DNA from: Fischerella sp. PCC 9605
GTDB taxonomy: Bacteria; Cyanobacteriota; Cyanobacteriia; Cyanobacteriales; Nostocaceae
Length of the DNA stretch: 64,000 nucleotides
Direction of reading: 5' to 3'
Assembly (NCBI RefSeq): GCF_000517105.1
Contig: NZ_KI912148.1
Coordinates: forward strand, 1,234,518 to 1,298,517
Below, piece by piece: positions 7,964-17,197 of this stretch (position 1 is its first letter; every line of letters starts with the position of its first letter). Made by a program: the position numbers and the translations under genes. The notes under the pieces are model-generated. The model searched no databases. It worked only from the letters and a program-made list of their open reading frames with translations, and was not told the origin of the DNA.

Positions 7964-8704
7964 TCAACGTGCCTTACTTAGCGTGACTGTAACAATCAGT
8001 GAAACTATAATCAACATAAACCCGCAATAAAATGCTAGACCATACAAAGCATATTCATTTAATAGTAGTGGAGAATTGTTACTAACTGTAGAGTCAGGAA
8101 TAAAATTTGTAGCTGCCATCCCAGTATAATGCATCAACGAAATTGTTATCCCCATTAATATTGCTGTAAAGGTTTTCCTTTGTCTTCTGAACTTGATATA
8201 GCGTGAAGAGCCAAAATTAACAAAATATCCCAGCGATATATAGGATGCTACAAAAGCAATAATAATAGATAATGTAAAAAGTAAATAATCATAGGTAATT
8301 CTTGCAGACATCATCATTGCTGCCATTCCCGTGTAATGCATAATTGAAATGCTTATCGCCATGATCAAGGCGCTTATTAACAAACTTTGCCTAGAAGGTT
8401 TATTTGTAGTTTTGGGAATGAGCATATAAAATGCAGCACTCGCTCCAATTACTGCTGGAAAAATTGATAAAACTGTGATTAAAATGTCATAATTGACCTG
8501 CACTTCTGTTTTGAGAGCCTTCATACCTATAAAGTGCATCGTCCAGATACCGACTCCCATCAATACGCCCGCAGTTACTGCCGTAAATCTACTTTCATTT
8601 TCTTTCTGGGTAAACAAAGGCAAAATACCCAGTACGGCATAAGAACCAATCACTGCTATAAGCACTGAAAGTGCAACAAAGCTAAGATCGTAAGATATTT
8701 GCAT
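7964..8704 (-). CDS. Stand-alone MHYT-domain membrane protein
   Basis: The 246-residue protein consists almost wholly of the seven-helix MHYT sensor domain. The three diagnostic repeats are visible as MHFIGM, MHYTGM and MHYTGM, each at a predicted membrane surface. MHYT domains are proposed to bind copper and to sense O2, CO or NO. They are usually fused to GGDEF/EAL or kinase output domains; here no output domain follows, and the frame ends soon after the last helix (VTVTLSKAR). No adjacent gene encodes an obvious partner. The start is the first ATG; no Shine-Dalgarno sequence is visible. Confidence 0.85.
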   Translation of the reverse strand: MQISYDLSFVALSVLIAVIGSYAVLGILPLFTQKENESRFTAVTAGVLMGVGIWTMHFIGMKALKTEVQVNYDILITVLSIFPAVIGASAAFYMLIPKTTNKPSRQSLLISALIMAISISIMHYTGMAAMMMSARITYDYLLFTLSIIIAFVASYISLGYFVNFGSSRYIKFRRQRKTFTAILMGITISLMHYTGMAATNFIPDSTVSNNSPLLLNEYALYGLAFYCGFMLIIVSLIVTVTLSKAR

Positions 8705-9327
8705 AAAATTATATCGGTAAAAAACTTTTTTATATATTACTTGTATTATTGCTAGTAGCTAATTTGTATAAATTGCAAGGATAATAATTACAATCCTGAT
8801 GATTTCTCTAAATCATGCTGTCATCTTGTTACTAAGCATATCTAATTTGTACTGTGATAAAAAGATTTTTGTTTATTAATGCTCATTGATATTTTTTTAC
8901 ATTTCTAAACGCCCCGATCATAATCGCATGGCGTCAAATCGAAAGTCATCAGGCACATTAACCAAATTAAATTGATTTTTCCGCTACTAAAGTTCTTAAA
9001 AGAAGTCGCCAATAATTGTTATTTTAATCACATTAAAAATAAGTGTATCTTGAAATACACCTATATTGGTGTATATTAAATATATATATTTGATACATAT
9101 CTTTTTTTAACTATTTATTCAATCTTCTGAAAAGAAGTTACTTTTTTATCATGTTGAATACTGGTAGCAAAAATATTATATGTATCGTATTGCTAGGACT
9201 GAGCCAGCACCATGCAGAGATTTCCTGCTTTGTAGATGCCCTGCGGATAACTTCCCGCAGGGAACAGGGAGTGTGTAAGTGCCATCTAGACTTTTTTAGT
9301 CTGAAGAGCTATTTTTCGCACACAAAT
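8705..9327. other. AT-rich intergenic region
   Basis: I see no gene. A short hairpin CCCTGCGG / CCGCAGGG lies at about 9239-9262. The region separates the upstream side of the MHYT gene from the 3' end of the hydrolase gene. Confidence 0.5.
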
Positions 9328-10263
9328 CTAACAAAAATCCGTATCTTGCAGAAATTTGAGAATAGCTGTACTCAAGACTTTTGAAGCACCAGTTGAAGCA
9401 TCATGACAACAGTTTGGCAAAATTTGCAACCTGGAATTAGGAAGACGTTGATGCAACTTTTTACCATGACTAGCAGGAAACCAACTATCTTGTTCGCCCC
9501 ACAAAACGAGTGTAGGACAATCAATGCTATCGAGTTTGCTTTGAATCTTGCTGAGCAAATTTGGTTTATTTGCTTTAAAATTCTCAATTTCCCGTACCGC
9601 TATTTGCACCTCTTCAGCAACTTTGGTGAGAGTACCAGTGAATTCAATATACGGGTATGTTATCCAGTAAACATCTTCTTGTGTCAGAACTGATGGATCG
9701 AACAGTACCTTGCGCCGTTCGATTGCTATAACTTCTCTTACAAATGGTGCTAGCAGATTTGCTAAACGTAAAGAATCAATTGTTTGCACCACTTCTAGCG
9801 GAGTTTGGGCAAGCAATGACATTCCCCAATGAGGAAGCTGCTCAGCAAAAATTGGTACATTTACTACTACTAACCGCGCTATTAGCTGCGGATTTTCTTG
9901 AGCCGAAGCAAGGGCAACTAATCCACCCAATGATTCTGCCACAATTGTAACAGGTTCATCACTTAGCGACTGAATAATTCGCTCTAATTCGATGACTTGA
10001 TGACCGTTTTGTTCTCGACGAGACAAAGGTTTCTCGGAAAAACCGTAACCTTTAGCATCAAAACAAATTACCCGAAAGTATTTAGATAAAGGCTGGATGA
10101 TATGTCGCCAATTATAACTCCAGCTACCCATACCATGTAATAAAACTATAGATCTACCACTACCTATTTCCCCATAAGCAATTTGTACGGGATATCCATG
10201 AGCATCAGTAATTGTCAGACTTTGCCGCCCTTTAGGAAAAGTAACTTGCCACCAATCTTTCAT
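9328..10263 (-). CDS. Alpha/beta-fold hydrolase
   Basis: A 311-residue single-domain hydrolase. The oxyanion motif LLHGMGSWSYNW follows the second beta strand. The nucleophile elbow is VAESLGGL: Ser is present, but the first Gly of GxSxG is Ala, as in some esterase and haloperoxidase-like members. The acid is probably Asp in WGEQDSWFP and the catalytic His is in NCCHDAS. There is no signal peptide, so it is cytoplasmic. It lies 20 bp downstream of the DUF4112 gene on the same strand, so the two are probably cotranscribed. The substrate cannot be read from sequence. Confidence 0.85.
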   Translation of the reverse strand: MKDWWQVTFPKGRQSLTITDAHGYPVQIAYGEIGSGRSIVLLHGMGSWSYNWRHIIQPLSKYFRVICFDAKGYGFSEKPLSRREQNGHQVIELERIIQSLSDEPVTIVAESLGGLVALASAQENPQLIARLVVVNVPIFAEQLPHWGMSLLAQTPLEVVQTIDSLRLANLLAPFVREVIAIERRKVLFDPSVLTQEDVYWITYPYIEFTGTLTKVAEEVQIAVREIENFKANKPNLLSKIQSKLDSIDCPTLVLWGEQDSWFPASHGKKLHQRLPNSRLQILPNCCHDASTGASKVLSTAILKFLQDTDFC

Positions 10264-10283
10264 TCGTTTTGTAAATCATTCAT

Positions 10284-10790
10284 CTAACTGCCAGTTAAAG
10301 CTCCCCACAGCAGTCTAATTATTATCACAGGCAATGCTACTAAGACAACGGCGACAAGTAATAATCCAATCAAAACTGCAAATACAAACCATCCGTCTGC
10401 GCTTTGCTTTTGTCCTGGAAACCTTAAGTATTCTTCTAGCAATCTGATATTATGCTCGTTCGCCATCCAGGCAATATCAAAAAAGTCTCCTAGCATTGGT
10501 ATGGCACCAACCAAACCATCGATGATGATATTAATCACCATTTTGCCCAAGGTGGCTGCTGGTACACCCAAGCGTGCTGCTTCTAGAACTATGTAGGCAG
10601 AAAGCATAACACCCAAGAAATCACCTCCAATAGGTATAAATCCGATAATTGGATCTAGACCAATACCAAGGCGCGTTCCAGGAATCACAATAGCTCGATC
10701 TAGCAGGCGGCTAAGCTGGCGCAGTCGCCTCAAAGTAGGTGCTTTAGCTTCTGGTTCAATGGTGGAAAAGCGAAGAGGTGGCTCACTCAT
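10284..10790 (-). CDS. DUF4112 domain membrane protein
   Basis: The core (LRRLRQLSRLLDRAIVIPGT, then GIGLDPIIGFIPIGGDFLG and IDGLVGAIPMLGDFFDIAW) matches DUF4112, a small membrane-associated family of unknown function. A C-terminal hydrophobic helix (VLIGLLLVAVVLVALPVIII) should span the membrane. I chose the ATG giving MSEPPLRFS (168 residues); in-frame ATGs at 10838 and 10877 would add residues unlike the family, and none has a clear ribosome site. It forms a likely two-gene operon with the downstream hydrolase. Confidence 0.8.
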   Translation of the reverse strand: MSEPPLRFSTIEPEAKAPTLRRLRQLSRLLDRAIVIPGTRLGIGLDPIIGFIPIGGDFLGVMLSAYIVLEAARLGVPAATLGKMVINIIIDGLVGAIPMLGDFFDIAWMANEHNIRLLEEYLRFPGQKQSADGWFVFAVLIGLLLVAVVLVALPVIIIRLLWGALTGS

Positions 10791-10891
10791 GCAGGCGATC
10801 GCATTTCTATAATGAAATCGTAAATATTCTACTCCCATGTTGGAAGTTTTCAAGAATATTTTTGGTATAAGTAACAATATTTACAAAAATA

Positions 10892-10970
10892 GTGTTGTTG
10901 GTTGTTGGTTGTTGGTTGGTGATTGTTCCAAACAACAACTAACTAACAACCATCACCCATTACCCATTAC
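10892..10970. repeat. GTTGTTG / CAACAAC repeat forming a hairpin
   Basis: GTTGGTT-type units are followed by complementary AACAACTAACTAAC and then CATTACCCATTAC units, directly before the ATG of the coiled-coil gene. The same family recurs at 12669-12697 and 39431-39560. Confidence 0.6.
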
Positions 10971-10972
10971 AT

Positions 10973-11476
10973 ATGAGTCAAGAACTAACGCAGCAATGGT
11001 TAAATGAAATTCAAACGCTGAAACAACAGCTGGCACAGTTGCAAAAAGAACGTGATGCGGCTTGGGAAAGTGCGGAAAAATGGCGTAAACTCTACAACAC
11101 TGAAGCAGAACAGCGCCGAACTGATGCTCAGCTATCGAAACAGGCGATCGCTTCTTTAAAAACCCAAATCCAGCGCCTGCAAGGTATTGAAGAAGCCCAA
11201 CTTCATGACGCCACAGTGACAGTGGCGATTCAACAAGAATTAGCGCCAATCAAATCTGTGGAAGATTTAAAAACCAAACTTATTACTGTCATCAAAGAAC
11301 GCGATCGCTTACAACATGCACTGAAAACTGAACAAGACAACCACGCCCAAACCCGTAAAAGCCTCACTACCGCTTTGGGTGATGCGATTGATAGCTTAGC
11401 ACAGCAACGAGGCAAAGAAGAGGAGGGGGAGAGGGGGGAAATAAGAGTGGAAAAAAGAGACAGAACAACAATTTAG
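10973..11476 (+). CDS. Coiled-coil protein of unknown function
   Basis: A 167-residue hydrophilic protein. Most of it is predicted coiled coil: residues ~1-70 (WLNEIQTLKQQLAQLQKERD) and ~95-145 (LKTKLITVIKERDRLQHALK) show heptads. It has no signal peptide or membrane segment. The last ~20 residues (GKEEEGERGEIRVEKRDRTT) are translated from purine-rich repeat DNA that continues beyond the stop codon, so the C-terminus was probably replaced by a dispersed repeat. It looks like a conserved cyanobacterial hypothetical protein, but I cannot name it. Confidence 0.65.
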   Translation: MSQELTQQWLNEIQTLKQQLAQLQKERDAAWESAEKWRKLYNTEAEQRRTDAQLSKQAIASLKTQIQRLQGIEEAQLHDATVTVAIQQELAPIKSVEDLKTKLITVIKERDRLQHALKTEQDNHAQTRKSLTTALGDAIDSLAQQRGKEEEGERGEIRVEKRDRTTI

Positions 11477-11483
11477 TATATCT

Positions 11484-11554
11484 TTCATTCTCCCACTCCT
11501 CCACTCCTCCACTCCCCCACTCTCCCACTCCCCCACTCCTCCACTCCTCCACTC
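11484..11554. repeat. CTCCACTC / CTCCCACT tandem repeat
   Basis: About nine pyrimidine-rich 7- to 8-bp units fill the short gap between the convergent coiled-coil and threonine synthase genes. The complement (GGGGAGTG-type) resembles the repeat that entered the large kinase gene at 31497-31635. Confidence 0.7.
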
Positions 11555-11556
11555 TT

Positions 11557-12648
11557 TTAAAACCCCATCGCCCCAGCTACAGCTTTAATTTCTGGTTCTA
11601 TACCTTGTTTAAATTGACTTTCACTGTGTTTAATGGCAGTATCTGGATCTTTCAAACCGTTGCCAGTGAGGACGCAAACTACTGTCGCACCTGTAGGAAC
11701 TTGGTCTTTCACTTGCAACAGACCTGCTACCGAAGCAGCACTGGCAGGTTCGCAAAAAATACCTTCTTCTCGTGCTAACAATCGATAGGCTTCCAAAATT
11801 TCTGCATCGGTGACGGCTTGGAAATTCCCCGTACTCGCTGATTTGACAGCAACAGCTTTTTCCCAACTGGCGGGATTACCAATTCTGATCGCTGTGGCGA
11901 TAGTTTCTGGATGCGGTACTGGTTTACCTGTAACTAAGGGTGCTGCACCAGCAGCTTGAAAACCCATCATTCGCGGTAAGCGATCGCATTTTCCGGCTTG
12001 ATGATATTGACAAAACCCCATCCAATATGCTGTGATATTACCCGCATTACCCACCGGTATACACAACCAGTCGGGAGCATTGCCCAGAACATCGACAATT
12101 TCAAACGCAGCGGTTTTCTGACCTTCTAAACGGTAGGGATTAACTGAATTCACCAAAGTCACAGGATAAGCTTCTGCCATTTCGCGCACAATTTCTAGGG
12201 CGCGGTCAAAATTACCTTTAATTGCCAGCACCTCTGCACCATACAGCAGTGCTTGCGCCAATTTACCTAGCGCCACATAGCCATCAGGAATTAATACAAA
12301 AGCACGCATTCCCCCACGTCTAGCATAAGCCGCTGCTGCTGCTGAGGTGTTGCCCGTGCTGGCACAAATTACCGCCTTAGCCCCAGCCTCCTTGGCTTTG
12401 GAAATTGCCATTGTCATTCCTCGGTCTTTGAAGCTACCAGTAGGGTTAAGACCGTCGTATTTGACAAAGACACGTACTTGTCTGCCAATGCGTTGTGCGA
12501 TCGCATCAGCTGGGATGAGAGGAGTATTACCTTCCAATAAGGTGACAATCGGCGTTGTTTCGCTGACAGGCAAGTATTCGCGATATTGCTCTATGAGTCC
12601 GGGCCAGGGTTGGCGATGAGATGTAATTGCAGACAGGCTTAATGTCAC
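11557..12648 (-). CDS. thrC: Threonine synthase
   Basis: A PLP-dependent enzyme converting O-phosphohomoserine to threonine and phosphate, the last step of threonine synthesis. [11 protein letters not shown] holds the PLP lysine. [18 protein letters not shown] and [12 protein letters not shown] are the phosphate and cofactor loops of the fold-type II family. Length is 363 residues, typical of the short threonine synthases of cyanobacteria. The start is ATG 12648. The upstream spacer is repeat-rich. The only near alternative, threonine dehydratase, is less likely because the [10 protein letters not shown] region and length fit ThrC. Confidence 0.9.
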   Translation of the reverse strand: MTLSLSAITSHRQPWPGLIEQYREYLPVSETTPIVTLLEGNTPLIPADAIAQRIGRQVRVFVKYDGLNPTGSFKDRGMTMAISKAKEAGAKAVICASTGNTSAAAAAYARRGGMRAFVLIPDGYVALGKLAQALLYGAEVLAIKGNFDRALEIVREMAEAYPVTLVNSVNPYRLEGQKTAAFEIVDVLGNAPDWLCIPVGNAGNITAYWMGFCQYHQAGKCDRLPRMMGFQAAGAAPLVTGKPVPHPETIATAIRIGNPASWEKAVAVKSASTGNFQAVTDAEILEAYRLLAREEGIFCEPASAASVAGLLQVKDQVPTGATVVCVLTGNGLKDPDTAIKHSESQFKQGIEPEIKAVAGAMGF

Positions 12649-12668
12649 TTTTCTGGGCTTATTTTAAT

Positions 12669-12790
12669 GTTGTTGGGTGTTGGTTGTTGGGTGTTGAAAA
12701 CTAAACAGTAAAATCCAAATAACAAATAACCACCAACAAACAACAATAGCAGTAAAATCCAAACAACAAATAACCACCAACAAACAACAA
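12669..12790. repeat. 44-bp tandem duplication in the thrC upstream spacer
   Basis: CAGTAAAATCC starts a unit at 12706 that is repeated at 12750 with a 44-bp period; both copies continue AACAAATAACCACCAACAAA. A GTTGGGTGTTGG run (12669-12697) precedes them on the complementary pattern, so the block can fold back. It lies in the thrC promoter region. Confidence 0.75.
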
Positions 12791-12922
12791 ATTCTTAGAA
12801 TGTCAGTCTAGCGTTTTAGCTGTATCTCTGGGAAGCTTTGCGCCACATTTTTTGACACTTCCTCGACTATGAGTAATTTTCATGAAACCCGCCAATCAAT
12901 GTGGCAAGGGTAAATTTAGGTT

Positions 12923-12970
12923 TTGATTAAACTCAGCAAGGTTGTCACCAACCTTGCTGAGTTTAATCAA
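12923..12970. repeat. Perfect 22-bp inverted repeat downstream of the P450 gene
   Basis: Arms 12923-12944 and 12949-12970 are exact complements with a 4-nt loop (TCAC); the core is ACTCAGCAAGGTTG. It sits about 50 bp after the P450 stop codon. On the minus strand the stem is followed by AAAACC rather than a U-tract, so it may protect the 3' end or be a dispersed hairpin instead of a simple terminator. Confidence 0.7.
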
Positions 12971-13017
12971 TGGATCTCAGTTTGAGTCAATGCCCTGAAC
13001 CCCGCGACAAGCGCCCT

Positions 13018-14550
13018 TTACGACATCGGCTTGGTAAAACCAATGTTGTCATCAATGACTGTTGTGGGCCCGATCGGAAGCTTTTCTGGGTCTGGTAGGT
13101 TGAGTTTCTCGAACTCGATTTTGTCGTTCCATACCTTTCTGAAGAAATCCTTGAACACCTCAACCGTGAGCAACTCGCCAGGACAGCGACGATATCCGAA
13201 ACCGAAAGGCGCATAGCCAGCATAGTCACTGACGATAAACGCCTTGTCATCGGTAATGCCGTAAACAGTGCCAAATGCACTATTGGTGATCTCAGCTTTT
13301 CTGCCGTCCTTCACCTCAAATGTCTCTTTATGGAAGGGGCATCGGGCAAATCCGATTTGTTTAGATTTGGCTTCGTCAATTTGGTCGCTAGTCGGCGCAT
13401 CTTTGTAGCGATCGGGATTGAATTCGGTTGGGTTCTCCCAGTGTCGCGGGTCTTCACTTGTCGCCTTATGCGGGGTGATAACGTAGCCATATCTATCGTA
13501 CTGGGGTTTTCTCACTTCTTCGACAGCAGAGATGCTGCCAGTGTTTGGCGAAATTGTGCGGAATAAATCCATCACGAACCGATCGAGAGGGGTAAAGGGC
13601 GAATCGTTTGCTTGGTCATAATCACTTGCCATCGTCTTTTCAAACCATGCCCGGACGTTAGGATCTCCTGTGTTCTTGCTCAGTTTAGACATGAAGTTGT
13701 AGATAGTATTGCCCCACTGACTCAAGGCAACGAAATTATGGAAGCACTCGAAAACAACATCTTTGCGCCGGAAATCTTCTCCCTCTTCACCATTCTTGAT
13801 CCAGTAGTAGACGAATGTCTTCTGTGGATCTGCAACCGAACCCTTGACCACATCTTCGACTCTTTGATCGATCCACTCTTTCAACAACTTGCGGAGCGAT
13901 CGCACTCTCATGTAATTCTCGTAAACTATCTCCAGTGTTGGGTCTCGATAAGCAAGGACAGTGTTGAAACTCTGTCCTATCTCCCGAACCTCCGACGGAA
14001 TGGCATCGCCTTTGACACCGACGTGTAGATTCCAGAACAGGTCGAAATATTGATCTAGGTACTGACGCATCAGGGGTTTACCAGCATTCTTGGCGTCAAA
14101 TAGCTGATCGAAAAACTGAACCACCTTGTCCCCATACATCGGACGATATAGATCGGGGGTAAGAGCCGAAGCGTAAATCCTTTTTCTCCGATTATGGTCG
14201 CCACGGTTTTCGTAACCTTGGATAAATACCGAAAGCCCATCCTCTTCCTTATTCGGCTCCCAGTTGTCATATAACAGTCCCCAAAAGTAATACGGTAGGG
14301 CGTTCTCCTTGGTGAAGATTACATCAATCATGGGCAGGGATAGCCTCTCTCCTTTATAGGGACTGGTTAGGAAAGCAGGCACGATCGCGTACTTGATGTA
14401 ATCAAGGTCAAAAATAGTAGGGAGTAATTCGCGCAGACGATTGAGGGCTGAAGCTTTTCTCTCGGGGAGTCTTGAAATTATATCTTCCTTAATCTCGTTA
14501 GCAAGGTTAGAGAAAAATTCAGAAACATCAGCAACAGGATAAAAAGACAT
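13018..14550 (-). CDS. Atypical cytochrome P450
   Basis: A 510-residue soluble protein without a membrane anchor. Heme-thiolate signature: APFGFGYRRCPGE with Cys456 as axial ligand. The K-helix ExxR is EEVR (344-347) and the PERF-like motif is FNPDRYK (about 377-383). Between PERF and the heme loop there are about 60 residues (including FARCPFHKETFEV), some 40 more than usual. The I-helix region (about FVALSQWGNTIYNF) lacks the usual acidic residue before Thr, as in P450s that do not activate O2 in the classic way, such as CYP74. AAGGAG lies 9 nt before the ATG. It is the first gene of a same-strand run with a GST-like and a styrene-monooxygenase-like gene, suggesting a shared oxidative pathway. 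Substrate and redox partner are unknown. Confidence 0.8.
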   Translation of the reverse strand: MSFYPVADVSEFFSNLANEIKEDIISRLPERKASALNRLRELLPTIFDLDYIKYAIVPAFLTSPYKGERLSLPMIDVIFTKENALPYYFWGLLYDNWEPNKEEDGLSVFIQGYENRGDHNRRKRIYASALTPDLYRPMYGDKVVQFFDQLFDAKNAGKPLMRQYLDQYFDLFWNLHVGVKGDAIPSEVREIGQSFNTVLAYRDPTLEIVYENYMRVRSLRKLLKEWIDQRVEDVVKGSVADPQKTFVYYWIKNGEEGEDFRRKDVVFECFHNFVALSQWGNTIYNFMSKLSKNTGDPNVRAWFEKTMASDYDQANDSPFTPLDRFVMDLFRTISPNTGSISAVEEVRKPQYDRYGYVITPHKATSEDPRHWENPTEFNPDRYKDAPTSDQIDEAKSKQIGFARCPFHKETFEVKDGRKAEITNSAFGTVYGITDDKAFIVSDYAGYAPFGFGYRRCPGELLTVEVFKDFFRKVWNDKIEFEKLNLPDPEKLPIGPTTVIDDNIGFTKPMS

Positions 14551-14849
14551 GATTTAAACTCCTTATGGTGTTTACTGCAACAATCTCATCTAGCTACGTG
14601 AAATCACGGTTGAACTATAACGTCTTGACTTCGATATATTGCTGTAGACAATACTCACCTAGTTCGGAATCTCTCCCCGACTGCTTGGTAATAAAGCGGC
14701 CCTCCTTTCAATATGTTATTAGCATTGGGAAACCTGACAGTAGCTGTAATGTTTCTTAAGCGTTTTAATTGTTGTGAGGTTGCAGTAATTTATTCATAGG
14801 ATGTAGGATGCGAGAAAGCTTTTTACTCATGTTTATGGACTAGTGAAAA

Positions 14850-15584
14850 TTAGGAGACATTAAAGCGATCGCTAAAAAATTTCTGATTCATTCGCTCATA
14901 ATGCTGGCAAAGATTCGACAGCTGCAAAATATAGTCAACAATTGGGCTTCCATAAGGTGGCTTGATGAAATTGCCAATATATGCATAGGCAGTTGCATCT
15001 AAAGTTGTGGGTTCGTCTCCCATGAAAAATGGTTTATCTGCCAGGAAATCTGAGAGTGCTTGGAAATCAGCGCAGATAATCTGGACGATTTCCTCACTGC
15101 TATGACGACCCATCCCATGACCATACATCTGAGAGCGAATATTTTCGTGCATCCCTTCGATAAACGCTTCCCATTCTGCTGTTGGAGCATCAGGAAAGAG
15201 GATTTTTGCTATCACTTCTCGATAGTGTCGCCAGTTTTCCTGCATGTTGTAGCGAATGTGAACTCCTCCCCAGTAAGTGTTTTCTTTGAGCATCCGGCGA
15301 AAAGCAAGGGATATGGCTCGCTCTGTAGAGGTCAAGTTTGCATCAAGATCGATCCCTTCTTTTTCCTTAAGCATCTCGATGATTAAAGTGGAATCACCAA
15401 CAAGTTTTCCTTGATAGTCAATGAAGGGAACCTTGCCCTTTGGTGCTGCCGCAAATTCTTGGGCTGTAGGGATCTCAGCTTTATAAGGAAGCTTTGCCAT
15501 GCGCAGCCAGGTTTCGAGCTTCATACAGGCTGGGCTAATACTCGGCAGCTCCCATAGAGACGGTGCGGTGTATAGAGTAATCAT
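14850..15584 (-). CDS. Glutathione S-transferase family protein, Fax/metaxin-like
   Basis: The N-terminal thioredoxin-like domain reads MITLYTAPSLWELPSISPAC with KGKVPFIDYQGKLVGDSTLI (cis-Pro and the Ser that contacts the gamma-glutamyl group). The C-terminal helical domain ends with GDEPTTLDATAYAYIGNF. The middle (ERAISLAFRRMLKENTYW) resembles the failed-axon-connections/metaxin branch of the GST superfamily more than classical GSTs. Length is 244 residues. It lies between the P450 and the flavin monooxygenase on the same strand with ~250-300 bp gaps; epoxide or peroxide conjugation would fit this context, but that is inference. Confidence 0.8.
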   Translation of the reverse strand: MITLYTAPSLWELPSISPACMKLETWLRMAKLPYKAEIPTAQEFAAAPKGKVPFIDYQGKLVGDSTLIIEMLKEKEGIDLDANLTSTERAISLAFRRMLKENTYWGGVHIRYNMQENWRHYREVIAKILFPDAPTAEWEAFIEGMHENIRSQMYGHGMGRHSSEEIVQIICADFQALSDFLADKPFFMGDEPTTLDATAYAYIGNFIKPPYGSPIVDYILQLSNLCQHYERMNQKFFSDRFNVS

Positions 15585-15657
15585 GATAAATGTTAATTGT
15601 ATTAAGTGTTTTAATTTTTAAGCTGTTCCACATCTAATTTGCATGGTTTGGGCAGGC

Positions 15658-15745
15658 AAGATGCTCCGAAGTTCCGAACCCTTTGGGAAGCCGCCCGGAG
15701 GGCGTCTACGGAGGAAACCTCCGCTCGGACTTCTCTCCACCCCAC
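15658..15745. repeat. GC-rich small dispersed repeat
   Basis: A block of short palindromic motifs (GGGAAGCCGCCCGGAGGGCG, TCTACGGAGGAAACC) lies between the GST and flavoprotein genes. Its composition differs sharply from the flanking AT-rich spacer. Confidence 0.55.
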
Positions 15746-15835
15746 AAGAGATTGAAAAAATCTGACTATATAATTTCAATGTGCTTTAGTTTACCAGCAA
15801 TAAAACAGGTGAAAGAGCAATATTTCCGGAGAATT

Positions 15836-17107
15836 TTAACGTTCAACCAAGCAAAGTTGATCTGGTTGACTACTTACCCCAACACGAGCTTTCTTTTGTG
15901 CTAAATATTCCTTGGTGCTTTCAGCGTCAAAAAACCATGTGGATAAACTGGGTGGATGGTTGAAACCATTTAAGTAATCTCTGAGAATGCCTGGATTTTC
16001 AGCCATTGCAACCATAATATCTGGCAGATGAGCCGGGGGCGTTAACAAGCAATCAGTTAAAGCATGGCTATACTGAGCATAATTCCAAAATTCATCAAAT
16101 ACCCTTTGCATCCATGACTCATCGAAGTGTTGATTGCCATGCTCAATGATTCGTTGCTTAACCAGATGAGCCATTTTTGTGGCGCAATTTGCTCCTTGTC
16201 CGGCTATAGGGTCGTGTAGGATAACTACATCGCCAATACCCATGACAATTGCACCCGATGGCAAGCGACCAATTGGCTGACGCACTGTCTGCGTAATTTT
16301 ACCATTCACCCATGCTTGCTCATCTACCAATTCCATATCTTTGACAACTTCATAATATTCGGGTTTCAAATGCTGGATGACTTTTTTACCCACCTCTAGC
16401 AGTTGTTGACCGCTTTGTACCTGAGAAAATTGATCCATTACTCCACCAAGGTATGCTTCCAAGGCAACTAAAGTGGAAAATTTGCCCTTGGTGTAGAAAG
16501 GATACTGGAATATTTCGCCAACACCAGGGATGACAGTCATCTTAGCGGTACACAAATCAACTGTATCTGCTTTTAACCCTGTGACAATTGCTGATGCTAT
16601 GTGGCGCTTCGGCTCGTCATGTTTGGATTTTTGTGCGTCTCGTTCAAATATAGTTGAGAGGGAACCTCTACCAACAGACACCACTACCAAGTCGTAGCTT
16701 TGGGTACATTCTTCTAAGTCTTTTGGTGTCATCGCTTGAACAACAAGTTCACCGCCTCTTTTCACAAATTCGTGTATCCAAGTAGAGAACTTAAGGCGTT
16801 GGTCTACACCTTGCCAAGGCTGTTCTAAATTAGAGGACAAAACTAAAGCTGTTTTCCCTTCAGGGTTACACACTTCAGTGCGGATTTTATCAGTACTAGG
16901 AAACTGCTCATCCCAAAAATTCAGTCCTAAGTTACATTCAAGTTGCAGTGCATCTGGAAATAATATTGGCGTTCCCATTGGTTTGGCATTGAGGATTGCT
17001 TCTGGTGTGCGATCGCTAAACAAAGTCACTGCATAACCCGCATCAACAAGACCAATTCCTAAGTGAAGACCTGCTTGACCTGCCCCTATAATTCCAATTC
17101 GCCGCAT
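15836..17107 (-). CDS. Styrene-monooxygenase-like FAD-dependent monooxygenase
   Basis: The N-terminal FAD Rossmann motif is RRIGIIGAGQAGLHLGIGLV (GxGxxG), and a second FAD motif GDVVILHDPIAGQGAN appears in the C-terminal third. SDRTPEAILN, PTSTDK-like positions and the central VVSVGRGSLSTIFERDAQ fit the StyA substrate-domain family rather than PHBH-type hydroxylases. Length is 423 residues, as in StyA. AGGAG lies 8 nt before the ATG. StyA enzymes epoxidise alkenes or indoles with FADH2 supplied by a separate reductase (StyB); no such reductase is in the window. Downstream neighbours are the GST and P450 genes; upstream is the tail of a GMC oxidoreductase. Confidence 0.82.
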   Translation of the reverse strand: MRRIGIIGAGQAGLHLGIGLVDAGYAVTLFSDRTPEAILNAKPMGTPILFPDALQLECNLGLNFWDEQFPSTDKIRTEVCNPEGKTALVLSSNLEQPWQGVDQRLKFSTWIHEFVKRGGELVVQAMTPKDLEECTQSYDLVVVSVGRGSLSTIFERDAQKSKHDEPKRHIASAIVTGLKADTVDLCTAKMTVIPGVGEIFQYPFYTKGKFSTLVALEAYLGGVMDQFSQVQSGQQLLEVGKKVIQHLKPEYYEVVKDMELVDEQAWVNGKITQTVRQPIGRLPSGAIVMGIGDVVILHDPIAGQGANCATKMAHLVKQRIIEHGNQHFDESWMQRVFDEFWNYAQYSHALTDCLLTPPAHLPDIMVAMAENPGILRDYLNGFNHPPSLSTWFFDAESTKEYLAQKKARVGVSSQPDQLCLVER

Positions 17108-17197
17108 GTTGCACTCTCCTAAGATTGTGTGAGTTAAAGTCCCAATTGAATAGTTATCGGCGAAATTAACCTAACTTACGCAATCAATAGGCTTTAG

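Noticed and set aside
9151-9384. 77-residue ORF upstream of the hydrolase 3' end
   Set aside because: Mixed composition, overlaps the hydrolase gene end, contains a hairpin; no support.
12923-12970. Intrinsic terminator after the P450 gene
   Set aside because: The stem is excellent but no U-tract follows on the minus strand, so it is listed as an inverted repeat.
16540-17107. PHBH-type aromatic hydroxylase as the identity of the 15836-17107 flavoprotein
   Set aside because: The central segment and overall spacing fit the styrene monooxygenase family better; the PHBH DG motif is not seen.
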